This document shows positions 39,003-46,782 of a DNA stretch of 64,000 nucleotides, one piece after another. The notes below the pieces were generated by a model, which was given only the letters and a program-made list of their open reading frames with translations, was not told the DNA's origin and did not search any database. Numbering within the stretch: the first letter of the stretch is position 1; the number at the start of each line of letters is the position of its first letter. Source of the DNA: Fimbriimonas sp. (GTDB lineage: Bacteria > Armatimonadota > Fimbriimonadia > Fimbriimonadales > Fimbriimonadaceae); contig JARLGV010000030.1 in NCBI GenBank assembly GCA_031292555.1, positions 62,001 to 126,000 on the forward strand. The letters run 5' to 3'. The translations under genes were made by a program, and so were the position numbers.

Positions 39003-39013
39003 CTAAGAGTCTC

Positions 39014-39184
39014 CTACTTCCTGGGTTGGGACCCAGGCATCGGATGCGGGCCGCCTTTGCTGCCGCCGGCCGGACCACCTTGGCCCGATAGGGGTTCGAT
39101 CTTGCCGCCTCCGCCCGAATCGCATCCGATAGCGAATACGACCGGAAGGAGCAGAAGGATGATAAGGAGCAAATATCGTTTCAT
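39014..39184 (-). CDS. Tiny Gly/Pro-rich lipoprotein
   Basis: 56 residues from ATG 39184 (MKRYLLLIILLLLPVVFAIGC): a lipoprotein signal with lipobox FAIGC, then only 36 residues rich in Gly, Pro, Lys and Ser (DSGGGGKIEPLSGQGGPAGGSKGGPHPMPGSQPRK). The start overlaps the prepilin 2 stop codon as TAATG, so translation is coupled. Such a short disordered lipoprotein is often missed in annotation. Tight linkage suggests a partner role for prepilin 2, perhaps anchoring it. Confidence 0.7.
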   Translation of the reverse strand: MKRYLLLIILLLLPVVFAIGCDSGGGGKIEPLSGQGGPAGGSKGGPHPMPGSQPRK

Positions 39185-40119
39185 TAGTCGTAGGTTGGAC
39201 CGCAATTATACGCCGAAGCTTGCGGCGAACTCTTGCTCCACGCCGGGTTCGGCGTGAGACACCAGTAGTTCGGAGCATCGGCCGCAATTGCCGCTGTTTG
39301 CGTCAACTTCGCATGGCCGTCGGCGTAGCCGACATTGACACCCAGCGAGTTTCGTCGTCCATGAGTGATGTCGGACATCACTTGGTTCTGATCCGCCACG
39401 CCCCAACTCGTATTGCCCACGCAATTGACAAAGCCGCCAACGGAGGCCTTACCTGCTCCCAAGCCATTGGGGCAAACGGCCGGAATATAGTTATAGCCAC
39501 TGACTCCGGCAAAGGTGTTCAGAGCAGCGACCCAGTTGCCCGACTCGATGATGAGGATCTGTCCAGCCGGATTATTTAGCTGAGTGCTGGTCACGCCCGT
39601 GGGATACGGAAGGCCGAAATGTCCCTGACTCGCGGTGAACTCCAGGTTCATTCCGAAGTTGGCAAGACCGGGATCACCGTTGCCGTTGATACTCCCCGGG
39701 TCCGTCTCCATTTGCGCATTCTTGAAGTAAGGATAGGACACCTCGCCCCAGGTCCAATAGCATGAGGTCACACTGGGATCGCTCGCGGAGTTTCCTCCCG
39801 GATCGTTCGATCCGCTGCCGTTGCCGGCCCACGTCCAGCACTTATCGCCCCGGCTGAGCAAGAACCCCTCGTCTGGAGGCACTGATACCGAAAGCGGAAT
39901 TCCTTGGGCGACGTAGTTCGGCGGGTACATATCGTCGCTGTCGTTGGAGTACATGACGGCGCCCAGATTCATTTGTTTGACGTTCGAAAGAGAGACCGTC
40001 GATTTAGCCGATTTCTTGGCTTGGGCGAATACAGGGAATAGGATGGCTGCAAGAATAGCGATTATAGCTATGACTACTAGCAGCTCGATGAGAGTGAATG
40101 CTTGTTTGGTTGTCCGCAT
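39184..40119 (-). CDS. DUF1559-type prepilin (prepilin 2)
   Basis: 311 residues from ATG 40119 with AGAGGTC upstream; the open frame runs 48 codons further but without homology. Short leader MRTTKQA, then FTLIELL and the same hydrophobic helix and FPVFAQAK run as prepilin 1. The head contains several Cys and aromatic residues and ends with VGYADGHAKLTQ, the H-X9-DG element. Transcript probably starts from TATAAT at 40165-40170 (minus). Two LacI-type palindromes (sites b and c) lie upstream, suggesting carbohydrate control of this pilin. Coupled to the tiny lipoprotein. Confidence 0.9.
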   Translation of the reverse strand: MRTTKQAFTLIELLVVIAIIAILAAILFPVFAQAKKSAKSTVSLSNVKQMNLGAVMYSNDSDDMYPPNYVAQGIPLSVSVPPDEGFLLSRGDKCWTWAGNGSGSNDPGGNSASDPSVTSCYWTWGEVSYPYFKNAQMETDPGSINGNGDPGLANFGMNLEFTASQGHFGLPYPTGVTSTQLNNPAGQILIIESGNWVAALNTFAGVSGYNYIPAVCPNGLGAGKASVGGFVNCVGNTSWGVADQNQVMSDITHGRRNSLGVNVGYADGHAKLTQTAAIAADAPNYWCLTPNPAWSKSSPQASAYNCGPTYD

Positions 40120-40164
40120 AGTGAAGACCTCTACACCCGAGCTAATCTGATGATGCTCGCCGAC

Positions 40165-40170
40165 ATTATA
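40165..40170 (-). promoter_or_regulatory. -10 element TATAAT of prepilin 2
   Basis: Consensus hexamer on the minus strand, 45 bases before the start; the -35 region is poor, as in an activated promoter. Confidence 0.5.
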
Positions 40171-40235
40171 TAGCAGATCATTCGAGCAACTACACGGTTT
40201 TTTAGGATTTATCGATGTTTGACTTTCGCAAGTAA

Positions 40236-40253
40236 TGGTCAAACCTTTGACCA
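40236..40253. promoter_or_regulatory. LacI-type operator, site b
   Basis: TGGTCAAACCTTTGACCA, an 18-base palindrome with only the centre mismatched. It lies 66 bases upstream of the prepilin 2 -10 element. Confidence 0.65.
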
Positions 40254-40490
40254 CCGGAATCAAGGGACGGATCCGGCATACTCAGGCTCAAATTCAGACA
40301 TTGGAAGATGCTCAAGCGGTCCCCTCACCGTGAGAGATGCCCACTTTGGACCGGCCAAACAACTTGATCGCCGCCAGTTTTGCCTATCTGACGCCGAGTG
40401 GCGCCCATGGAAGCAGTCACACGTTTGTTCACTCATACCGTGCATCTTTTTACGGCTTAAGGGATGCTGGTAATCCCTTTACTGACTGAC

Positions 40491-40502
40491 TCAAACGTTT
40501 GA
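40491..40502. promoter_or_regulatory. LacI-type operator, site c
   Basis: TCAAACGTTTGA, a perfect 12-base palindrome, about 250 bases from site b, a spacing that allows looping by a dimer-of-dimers. Confidence 0.65.
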
Positions 40503-40533
40503 CCGAATCGAAAGGAACACGAACATCCCATCG

Positions 40534-41838
40534 TCATGCGCCTGAACGTCGTTCAAACCGGACCACGCACTCGTCGAGCTTTCTCGCGAGCATGGTAGCG
40601 ACATTTGCCGCACTAGTTTCGCCGGTCTCCATGAAGAATTCGATTTGAAGTTCGTACGGCCCCGCGCCGCCTGGCGTTACGACCTGGATCTGAGTAGATT
40701 CGAACGCAGCGTCCAGTCGATGAAAGCCTTGCTCACTCCCGAGTTCACTGCCTGGCCCGCTGCGTATCGTTGCCGGAGACACTGAATCGCCGCGCCTCCA
40801 CACGCTTCTTCGAATCCAAATGCGGCATGGATAGGCATAGATGAGACCCGAGAGCATTGTGCGCGGAGGCGCATCGACCGTGAGACGAACGGTCTGCCAT
40901 GAACCGTTGGGAACAAAGCCCGACTCCGCAATGTTTCGCTTCCCGTCGGCCAGCCAGGCAAGGCCCAGCTTCCCTGCCGGAGCAGCGGGCTCGTCGAGTA
41001 TGCGCCTCCAGACCTCGAATTCGCGGTGCAATTCTAGTATCCGATCGAATTCGACAGGACTCCATGCGTCACGCGCTGTTAACAAATCGAAGGTTCGTCG
41101 GACCATCGGCGGGAAGCGGTCCAAATCGTCCGTATTCGATGCCTGCCGCTTCAAACTGACATCGATCGAGCCTGCCGCCTCCTGGATTAATTGTGCCCCA
41201 GGATCCCACCCGCCATGGGAATCCACTAACTCGGCAAGCACGAACTTGGGTTCCGCCAGTAACCGGCTAAAGGGGACGACCGAGACGTGCTCTCCAACAA
41301 CGTCGGCAAGCGATCCGAGCGTGTATCGGAGCCACGAGCCGACGGCGCGGGCACCAAGTTTTGGCATCACCCGGTAAGTAGAATCGAAACGGAGCGCCGA
41401 CTCCGATGCCATGGTTTCGATGGGGCTTCGTACGCAGACCACGTAGTGTGGACTCAAGCCGAGGTCGGCAAACACCTTTTGGTACAATGGCAACAGCAGT
41501 GACGTTAGTGGCTGCTTGATCGCCCATCGAGAACCGTCAACGAACTCCTCCTTGAGGAATTGGCGAAGTTCATCCTGGAGACCGGACGCCAATGGATGGT
41601 CGTTCCAAGTAACGGGTAGCCGATCAAGCGACGTTGGGTGCATCTGAAAAGTCTCGAGGCACCTCAGATTCAGGCTCGTGATGCGCCGATGCTCGAAATA
41701 CCCCTTCGAGTTGTTGGCATCCGCCGCGTACAGCATCGTTTCGTTTCCAAAAGACACGCCCAGTCGATTGAGTGCACCGGAGAGCGCCGAGGTGCCGCTG
41801 CGTTGCATACCGAGAATGATGATCGGCTTGGTGTTCAT
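40534..41838 (-). CDS. Sulfotransferase-like protein with unknown C-terminal domain, copy 1
   Basis: 434 residues from ATG 41838, which overlaps the stop of copy 2 (ATGA). Residues 1-270 form a PAPS sulfotransferase domain: 5'-phosphosulfate loop IILGMQRSGTSALSGALNRLG and 3'-phosphate site YVVCVRSPIETMASESALRF (Arg and Ser). Residues 290-434 are a beta-rich domain without known match (LAWLADGKRNIAESGF, SGLIYAYPCRIWIRR, ELQIEFFME). Likely modifies a surface glycan or lipid; cytoplasmic. Together with copy 2 it forms an operon next to LacI sites c and d. Confidence 0.85.
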   Translation of the reverse strand: MNTKPIIILGMQRSGTSALSGALNRLGVSFGNETMLYAADANNSKGYFEHRRITSLNLRCLETFQMHPTSLDRLPVTWNDHPLASGLQDELRQFLKEEFVDGSRWAIKQPLTSLLLPLYQKVFADLGLSPHYVVCVRSPIETMASESALRFDSTYRVMPKLGARAVGSWLRYTLGSLADVVGEHVSVVPFSRLLAEPKFVLAELVDSHGGWDPGAQLIQEAAGSIDVSLKRQASNTDDLDRFPPMVRRTFDLLTARDAWSPVEFDRILELHREFEVWRRILDEPAAPAGKLGLAWLADGKRNIAESGFVPNGSWQTVRLTVDAPPRTMLSGLIYAYPCRIWIRRSVWRRGDSVSPATIRSGPGSELGSEQGFHRLDAAFESTQIQVVTPGGAGPYELQIEFFMETGETSAANVATMLARKLDECVVRFERRSGA

Positions 41839-43145
41839 CGTCGGGCTGGACCTCCCCGTTGCCTCTCCCAGGCGGACGTTCGTACCACGCATTCCTCCAG
41901 GCGCGTAGCTATCCTGATTGCTGCGTCGTTAACGATCGAGGGACTCGACTCCAGCCAGAACTCCAATTCGAAGGTAAATGGCCCTTCTTCGCTCGGTGTG
42001 CGCAACGTGATCTGGCGGGCTTCATAAGCGCCGTCCAGTCGGATGATTCCGCCAAAATCGGTGAGTTGACTACCCGGCCCAGCCAGAAACTTTGCGTTAA
42101 ACGTACCATGCGGGCCGGTAAACGTGCATTGCCGAATCCAGACTCGACATGGGCGGTTGTACATGAGAGCCTGAACTTCCGATGCCGGCAAGGCGCCAAT
42201 GTCGACCTTGAGAGTCTGCCAATCGCCGCAAGGCATAAACGGCACTTGGATCGACTGGACATCGCCGCCTCGAAACCAAGCAATCCCGACTCGGGTACCG
42301 GATGGTGGTTGGGGAGCCATAATCTCGAGCCACGTGCGAAATTCCTCGACGAGAAGCTGTTCCTCGGCCACATCTCGACCTTTCGATGCGACGTATGCGT
42401 ACGTGCTCAGCACCAAATCCGGATATTCGGCAAGTTCCTCGACTGGTTCTGACTGCCGTTTCATCGATGGCTTGATCGACTCCAACGCGTCGAGCCATTG
42501 CCGTTCGTTTGGCTGGCAACCGTCAACCGAAGAGACGATTCTCGACAGGTAATCGCGAGGATGACGCAATAGGGAATCATACGGCACGATGGTCAGCGGC
42601 CGCTCACCGGCAATCTCCAGTGCCCCAAGCGTGTGCCGAAGCCATGCACCGATTGCCCGATCGCCGAGAGGCGCAATCTGCCGTCCTCCTGAAACATACT
42701 GCCAATTCTCTTCCGACCGCATGACCTCGATCGGGTTCCGTACGCATAGGACCAAGACCGGATCGCACTCCATCAGCCGAAAGGCGGTTTCGTAGATCGG
42801 CCAGACAAGGCCGGTGATGGGCTGTTTTAACCCCCAAATGGGGCGGCCCTGAAATGTCTTGGTGAGAAGATGCCGGAGTTCCCCGACCAAAAGAGGGGCC
42901 ATAGGGTGCGCCTCCCAATTCAGAGGCATTCGCCGAACCGAGCCAACGTGCATCTGAAAGACCGACAAACATTTGTGGTTGAAGTTTGTCAGACTCTTCA
43001 GCTCGTAGTAGCCTTCCCGATTGTTTGCATCAGACGTGAAGAAACCACTCTCGTCGCCAAGAAAGATCCCGAGCCGGGAAAGGGCCCCGGCTAAGGCGGA
43101 CGTGCCGCTGCGCTGCATTCCAAGCACGATAACCGGACGTTCCAT
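41835..43145 (-). CDS. Sulfotransferase-like protein with unknown C-terminal domain, copy 2
   Basis: 436 residues. VIVLGMQRSGTSALAGALSRLGIFLG is the PAPS 5' loop and VLVLCVRNPIEVMRSEENWQ the 3' site. The C-terminal 145 residues (VGIAWFRGGDVQSIQVPF, QALMYNRPCRVWIRQ, FTFELEFWLESS) match those of copy 1, so the domain pair was duplicated whole. First gene of the two-gene operon. TAAACT (minus, 43155-43160) lies nine bases before the start with GGGAG between. Site d of the LacI operator set is upstream. Confidence 0.85.
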   Translation of the reverse strand: MERPVIVLGMQRSGTSALAGALSRLGIFLGDESGFFTSDANNREGYYELKSLTNFNHKCLSVFQMHVGSVRRMPLNWEAHPMAPLLVGELRHLLTKTFQGRPIWGLKQPITGLVWPIYETAFRLMECDPVLVLCVRNPIEVMRSEENWQYVSGGRQIAPLGDRAIGAWLRHTLGALEIAGERPLTIVPYDSLLRHPRDYLSRIVSSVDGCQPNERQWLDALESIKPSMKRQSEPVEELAEYPDLVLSTYAYVASKGRDVAEEQLLVEEFRTWLEIMAPQPPSGTRVGIAWFRGGDVQSIQVPFMPCGDWQTLKVDIGALPASEVQALMYNRPCRVWIRQCTFTGPHGTFNAKFLAGPGSQLTDFGGIIRLDGAYEARQITLRTPSEEGPFTFELEFWLESSPSIVNDAAIRIATRLEECVVRTSAWERQRGGPARR

Positions 43146-43192
43146 CTCCCACTCAGTTTATCCGAACCACTAATTGGCGAGTACTCCAAATC

Positions 43193-43210
43193 TGGTCAAA
43201 CGATAGACCA
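43193..43210. promoter_or_regulatory. LacI-type operator, site d
   Basis: TGGTCAAACGATAGACCA: outer TGGTC/GACCA arms and a central CG are preserved, inner bases partly. It lies between the divergent sulfotransferase and oxidoreductase genes. Confidence 0.55.
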
Positions 43211-43316
43211 CCTTCTTATGGGTTAAATCACTGGCTATCCACTTAATAAGCACCCTACAGGTGCCGATTATCTGGGTAATAATGCGTTGAATACTCTAAT
43301 GATCAGTGGTGAAAGA

Positions 43317-44606
43317 ATGATCGAAACGAACCTGATGACGTCGAATTCTTCTAGGACGGACAACCGAATTACGTTCGCACTGGCGGGAGCAGGCGGCCGT
43401 GGTTCGATGTTTGCCGAATGGCTTCGATCAAACGTTTGCCCAGGCGCGGTAAGTGCGATAGCCGAGCCGGATGCCGCACGTAGAAACTCGATCGCCGAGA
43501 TGCATGGAATTCCGCACGATCGGCAATTCACCTCCTTCCGAGATATGCTCGCTCAGCCGAAACTTGCCGAAGTACTGATCAACACGACGATGGATCGCCA
43601 CCATGTCGAGTCGGCGGTGATGGGCCTGCGCGCTGGGTACCACATGCTCCTTGAGAAGCCGATGGCGACCACCCTCGAAGATTGCGAGACCATTGACCGA
43701 GTCCGCCGGGAATCGGGTCGGATGGTCACCGTCTGCCATAGCCTGCGTTACCACTCCGTCTTTGCCGAGGTGCGCCGAATCATCCGAGCCGGACTAATTG
43801 GAGACGTGGTGTCGCTCGATCAACTGGAGGCGGTGGAGATCGTCCATCAATCCCACTCGTTCGTGCGAGGAAACTGGGGCAACGAGGGCCGGAGTACGTT
43901 CATGCTCCTCTCGAAGAGCTGCCATGACTTGGACATCATCGTCGACCTGATCGACCGGGACTGCGTTAGCGCGCACTCCTACGGGTCCTTAACGTACTTC
44001 AGACAAGAAAACGCCCCTCCGGGCGCCCCTGATCGATGTGTCGATGGCTGCCCGGTAGAGGACCATTGCCCCTATTCGGCGCTCAAAGTCTATGCGGGAG
44101 CCAACGGCTGGAGCCACCATGCCGGTTTGGCTGACTTGTCCGCCACCGAAATCCGGGAGCGGCTTAAGACAAGTCCCTACGGTCGGTGCGTGTTCAAGAC
44201 GGACAACGACGTGGTTGACCACCAGGTTGTCTCGCTCGAGTTTGAAGGGGGCGTGACCGCCACCTTTACAATGACCGCCTTTACGCCTTGGGGAGGACGG
44301 TACGTGCGCGTTCACGGGACCAAGGGCTACATCGAGGCAAGAATCGATCAACGGACAATCGACCTCTACGAGTTCTGGGAAGGCAACAAACACAGCCACA
44401 TCACTCTCGAAGAACAGAGCGGGATGCACGGCGGGGCCGACGAGACGGTCATTAAGAGCCTGATCAAGGCAGTGTCGACGAATGACGTGTCTTCAATACT
44501 GACGAGCACGTCCGAATCGCTGCGTTCCCATCGCGTCGTATTTGCCGCCGAGCGGTCTCGACGCGAGGGCAGGCGGGTGCCAATCTTGGAGATGGTTGGG
44601 GGCTAA
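43317..44606 (+). CDS. Gfo/Idh/MocA family oxidoreductase
   Basis: 429 residues from ATG 43317 (GGTGA upstream; ATG 43299 possible). Rossmann domain with ITFALAGAGGRGSMFAEWL, EVLINTTMDRHHVESAVMGLRAGYHMLLEKPMATT (the family EKP), and a C-terminal alpha/beta domain with CHDLDIIVDLI. An insert has DRCVDGCPVEDHCPYSALKVY, a Cys cluster seen in a subgroup of these enzymes. It probably oxidises or reduces a sugar or cyclitol with NAD(P). Control by the adjacent LacI regulator is likely. Its 3' end overlaps lacI by 4 bases, converging. Confidence 0.93.
   Translation: MIETNLMTSNSSRTDNRITFALAGAGGRGSMFAEWLRSNVCPGAVSAIAEPDAARRNSIAEMHGIPHDRQFTSFRDMLAQPKLAEVLINTTMDRHHVESAVMGLRAGYHMLLEKPMATTLEDCETIDRVRRESGRMVTVCHSLRYHSVFAEVRRIIRAGLIGDVVSLDQLEAVEIVHQSHSFVRGNWGNEGRSTFMLLSKSCHDLDIIVDLIDRDCVSAHSYGSLTYFRQENAPPGAPDRCVDGCPVEDHCPYSALKVYAGANGWSHHAGLADLSATEIRERLKTSPYGRCVFKTDNDVVDHQVVSLEFEGGVTATFTMTAFTPWGGRYVRVHGTKGYIEARIDQRTIDLYEFWEGNKHSHITLEEQSGMHGGADETVIKSLIKAVSTNDVSSILTSTSESLRSHRVVFAAERSRREGRRVPILEMVGG
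43428..43439. promoter_or_regulatory. LacI-type operator, site e (inside the oxidoreductase gene)
   Basis: TCAAACGTTTGC, 11 of 12 matching site c, about 110 bases inside the coding region. It could act as an auxiliary operator or roadblock for site d. Confidence 0.45.
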
Positions 44607-45598
44607 GGGTAACGGAGGCAGCTTTCCCGCTCAATAATCTCTGAGCTATCGGCAACCTCGCGCTTATGGAACTTGCCTCCTGCGACCATTTCCAACAGGC
44701 ACTCGACGGCAAGCGCGCCCTGAGATCGCGAAGGCATCTTCACCGTGGTTAGCGGTGGCGAATTCCACTGGGCATCCGGTCCATCGTGGTAGCCGATGAT
44801 ACTGATATCCTCCGGCACTCGGATTCCTTTGCGAATGAGCGAGTCGCAGAGCCGTTTGGCCGCCATCAAACTTGCCGAAGCAATCGCAGTTGGCCGATCG
44901 GCCCCGTCAATCGAATCGACGATTCGAATCGCATCGTCTCCCTCAAAGTGGCAGTGCCAAATGTGTTTGGCCGGGACATCGATACCCCTGGCCTTCAGGG
45001 TGGAGAGGAACGCTTCCCGGCAGAGGATAGAGATCTCGCTTTGGGGCTCGACGCCGATAAACCCGATTCTTTTGTGCCCAAGGTCGGCAAGGTAGTTCGC
45101 CTGTCGTTCGAAACCTTCTCGATCGTCGAGAGTGATGCACTGTCCCTTGACGTCGGCGTACCCATTCAGGCAGATGAATGGGACCTGAGCGTCAATCAGT
45201 TCTTGGGAGAACGATTTGTAGGGCATGTTGTCCCACAAAATCCCGTCGATCCTTCCCTCTTGCACTAGAGAGATCAGCGAGGGGCCGGCCTTTTCGCCGG
45301 ACGAGTATTTCAGCAGAAAGAGACACGTTCCATGCCGTTCGGCCGCATCCTGGGCGCCGTCGATGATCTCGGGGTAGACGAATCCGCTGGTGTCCCGCAT
45401 CGCCATGACGATCGCTCCCGACCGACGTAGCCTGAGACTTCGAGCAAGCGCATTGGGACGGTAGTTGAGCTCCTTCGCCGCCGCCAATATCTTGGCGCGC
45501 GTTTCCTCCCCCACCCGGATCTCGCGTCCGTGGATGACCTTCGAAACTGTGGAGACATCCACTCCACACCTATCTGCAATCGAGCGAAGCGTGACCAT
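44603..45598 (-). CDS. LacI/GalR family transcriptional regulator
   Basis: 331 residues from ATG 45598, where the HTH begins (TLRSIADRCGVDVSTVSKVIHG); an upstream extension would cover the tRNA promoter. Hinge helix [17 protein letters not shown], then a periplasmic-binding-like effector domain (about 62-331) with DGILWDNMPYKSF, ADLGHKRIGFIG and ISIIGYHDGPDAQWNSPPLTTVKMPSRSQGALAVECLLEMV. Effector is probably a sugar. Recognition-helix residues fit a palindrome with a central CG, such as the TCAAACGTTTGA sites found only in this locus. It likely represses the neighbouring genes. Confidence 0.93.
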   Translation of the reverse strand: MVTLRSIADRCGVDVSTVSKVIHGREIRVGEETRAKILAAAKELNYRPNALARSLRLRRSGAIVMAMRDTSGFVYPEIIDGAQDAAERHGTCLFLLKYSSGEKAGPSLISLVQEGRIDGILWDNMPYKSFSQELIDAQVPFICLNGYADVKGQCITLDDREGFERQANYLADLGHKRIGFIGVEPQSEISILCREAFLSTLKARGIDVPAKHIWHCHFEGDDAIRIVDSIDGADRPTAIASASLMAAKRLCDSLIRKGIRVPEDISIIGYHDGPDAQWNSPPLTTVKMPSRSQGALAVECLLEMVAGGKFHKREVADSSEIIERESCLRYP

Positions 45599-45654
45599 CC
45601 GTTTCTCATTAGGATAGACGAAAAGCCGGCCTTTGTTCGAATTCCGATTCGGAG

Positions 45655-45684
45655 CCGACAATGCAGCCTCCAATTGGGTATATT
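45655..45684 (+). promoter_or_regulatory. tRNA-Thr promoter
   Basis: CCGACA (45655-45660), 18-base spacer, TATATT (45679-45684), about 12 bases before the mature tRNA. Confidence 0.5.
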
Positions 45685-45695
45685 TGCCTTCGCCT

Positions 45696-45770
45696 GCCGA
45701 TGTAGCTCAGTGGTAGAGCAGCTGTTTCGTAAACAGCAGGTCACCGGTTCGAATCCGGTCATCGGCTCCA
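45696..45770 (+). tRNA. tRNA-Thr (anticodon CGT)
   Basis: 75 bases including encoded CCA. Acceptor GCCGATG pairs with CATCGGC, D-stem GCTC/GAGC, anticodon stem GCTGT/ACAGC with loop TTCGTAA (anticodon CGT), and T-arm ACCGG-TTCGAAT-CCGGT. All stems are complete. It reads ACG. Followed by a short terminator. Confidence 0.97.
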
Positions 45771-45787
45771 GAATTCTAGCTTTTGAA

Positions 45788-45813
45788 CCTCGGCAATTTG
45801 CCGGGGTTTCGTT
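45788..45813 (+). terminator. tRNA-Thr terminator
   Basis: CCTCGGCA and TGCCGGGG pair (8 bp, one G-T) around ATT, followed by TTTCGTT. Confidence 0.65.
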
Positions 45814-46151
45814 CCGTTAGGACCATGTGCCGCCGCACATTGCCGGTTCCGGTTCATCCACTTGTGTCTGTAAACTGACTGGCGGAAGAGCATCGAAAGG
45901 CGGGAGATTGGGTTGAAATGATGAGCCAGGGGCACGACTGGTGAAACCTCCCCACCCAGCCATCTCCCCCCGCGGACGGAAGGCGAGGGAACCGGCCGCC
46001 CGGCCGTAACCGTTCTGCCGGTTGGTTGAAAGCCTGTAGAATGGCTCCCTCGCCTCCACCGCTACTTCGCCGACGGAGGGCTGGATGCGTCCCTTCGTCG
46101 CAGGCCATCCGGCGGTTGACCTACAAGCCCAATTCCAGGCAGTAGATGCCC
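45814..46151. other. Intergenic region with a structured GC-rich element
   Basis: About 340 bases. Inverted repeats GGCGAGGGA (45982-45990) and TCCCTCGCC (46046-46054) enclose ACCGGC (45991-45996) and GCCGGT (46017-46022), plus GGCC/GGCC pairs. It reads like a repeat or structured RNA, not a coding region. Reading frames on both strands lack protein-like composition. Confidence 0.45.
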
Positions 46152-46157
46152 TATACT
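46152..46157 (+). promoter_or_regulatory. -10 element TATACT of the DUF3291 gene
   Basis: TATACT-GCTCCA-ATG with a 6-base gap fixes the start at 46164 rather than the in-frame ATG at 46146, which lies upstream of the -10. Confidence 0.6.
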
Positions 46158-46163
46158 GCTCCA

Positions 46164-46694
46164 ATGCCGATGAAGCTTGCATTCATGACGTTTGGATCTC
46201 TCCTTGGACCGTATGGCGATCCAGCCGTTCAGGGGTTCTGGGATCGGGTGCCTTCCGTATTCGACTCTTCCGACCAAACAGAGGGGTTTGTCGCACGATC
46301 TCGCCGAGATCCGGGTGTCGAGAACCACACTTGGGGCCTCCGCATGTGCCCCAAGTGTTGGGGTGACAAGATCCTCCCAAAGCATGTCGTAACTCTATCG
46401 GTATGGGAAGACCTCGAGTCGGTGACCGCCTTCGCCTACAGTGGCGCCCATGGCGAGGCGATGAAGCTCCGGAGGGAGTGGTTCGAGCAGCACGAGCAAC
46501 CTGAACACGTCGCATGGTGGGTCGACGAGGGACATCAACCCACGTTCCAAGAAGCTGCCGATCGGATGGACCTTCTCCACGATTCCGGCCCAACCGCCTC
46601 CGCCTTCAGCCTAAGGAAACCGTACGATCCGTCTGGAACCCTATACCGGATCGACAATTCCGCTGTTCGCCGAAAGGCAGAAACCGTTACCTAA
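46164..46694 (+). CDS. DUF3291 domain protein
   Basis: 176 residues. KLAFMTFGSLLGPYGDPAVQGFWDRVPSVFDSSDQTEGFVARS, then VVTLSVWEDLESVTAFAYSGAHGEAMKLRREWFEQ and HVAWWVDEGHQPTFQEAADRMDLLHDSGPT: the ferredoxin-like dimeric alpha/beta-barrel fold of DUF3291, related to antibiotic biosynthesis monooxygenases. Function of the family is not established. A CPKC pair (residues about 62-65) is unusual for the fold. Single gene. Confidence 0.88.
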   Translation: MPMKLAFMTFGSLLGPYGDPAVQGFWDRVPSVFDSSDQTEGFVARSRRDPGVENHTWGLRMCPKCWGDKILPKHVVTLSVWEDLESVTAFAYSGAHGEAMKLRREWFEQHEQPEHVAWWVDEGHQPTFQEAADRMDLLHDSGPTASAFSLRKPYDPSGTLYRIDNSAVRRKAETVT

Positions 46695-46782
46695 AGAACC
46701 TGACGCACGGTCACAGATCATCTTGCAGTTCGAGTTCCCCGAGCGGTGCCTGACGTAATGCTGGTCGGCGCTGGCTGGAGAG

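Larger units (their letters stand above)
40171..40533. other. Regulatory intergenic region with two LacI-type operators
   Basis: About 360 bases without a gene. It contains site b (40236-40253), a half-site GTTTGAC (40217-40223) and site c (40491-40502). Nothing else is recognised. Confidence 0.6.

Noticed and set aside
43146-43316. Small extra gene between the divergent sulfotransferase and oxidoreductase
   Set aside because: Only short frames without start signals; the region is best read as promoters and operator.
45817-46182. Minus-strand 121-codon frame after tRNA-Thr
   Set aside because: It runs through inverted repeats and its composition (Trp, Ser, Pro, Arg) looks like translated GC-rich noncoding DNA.
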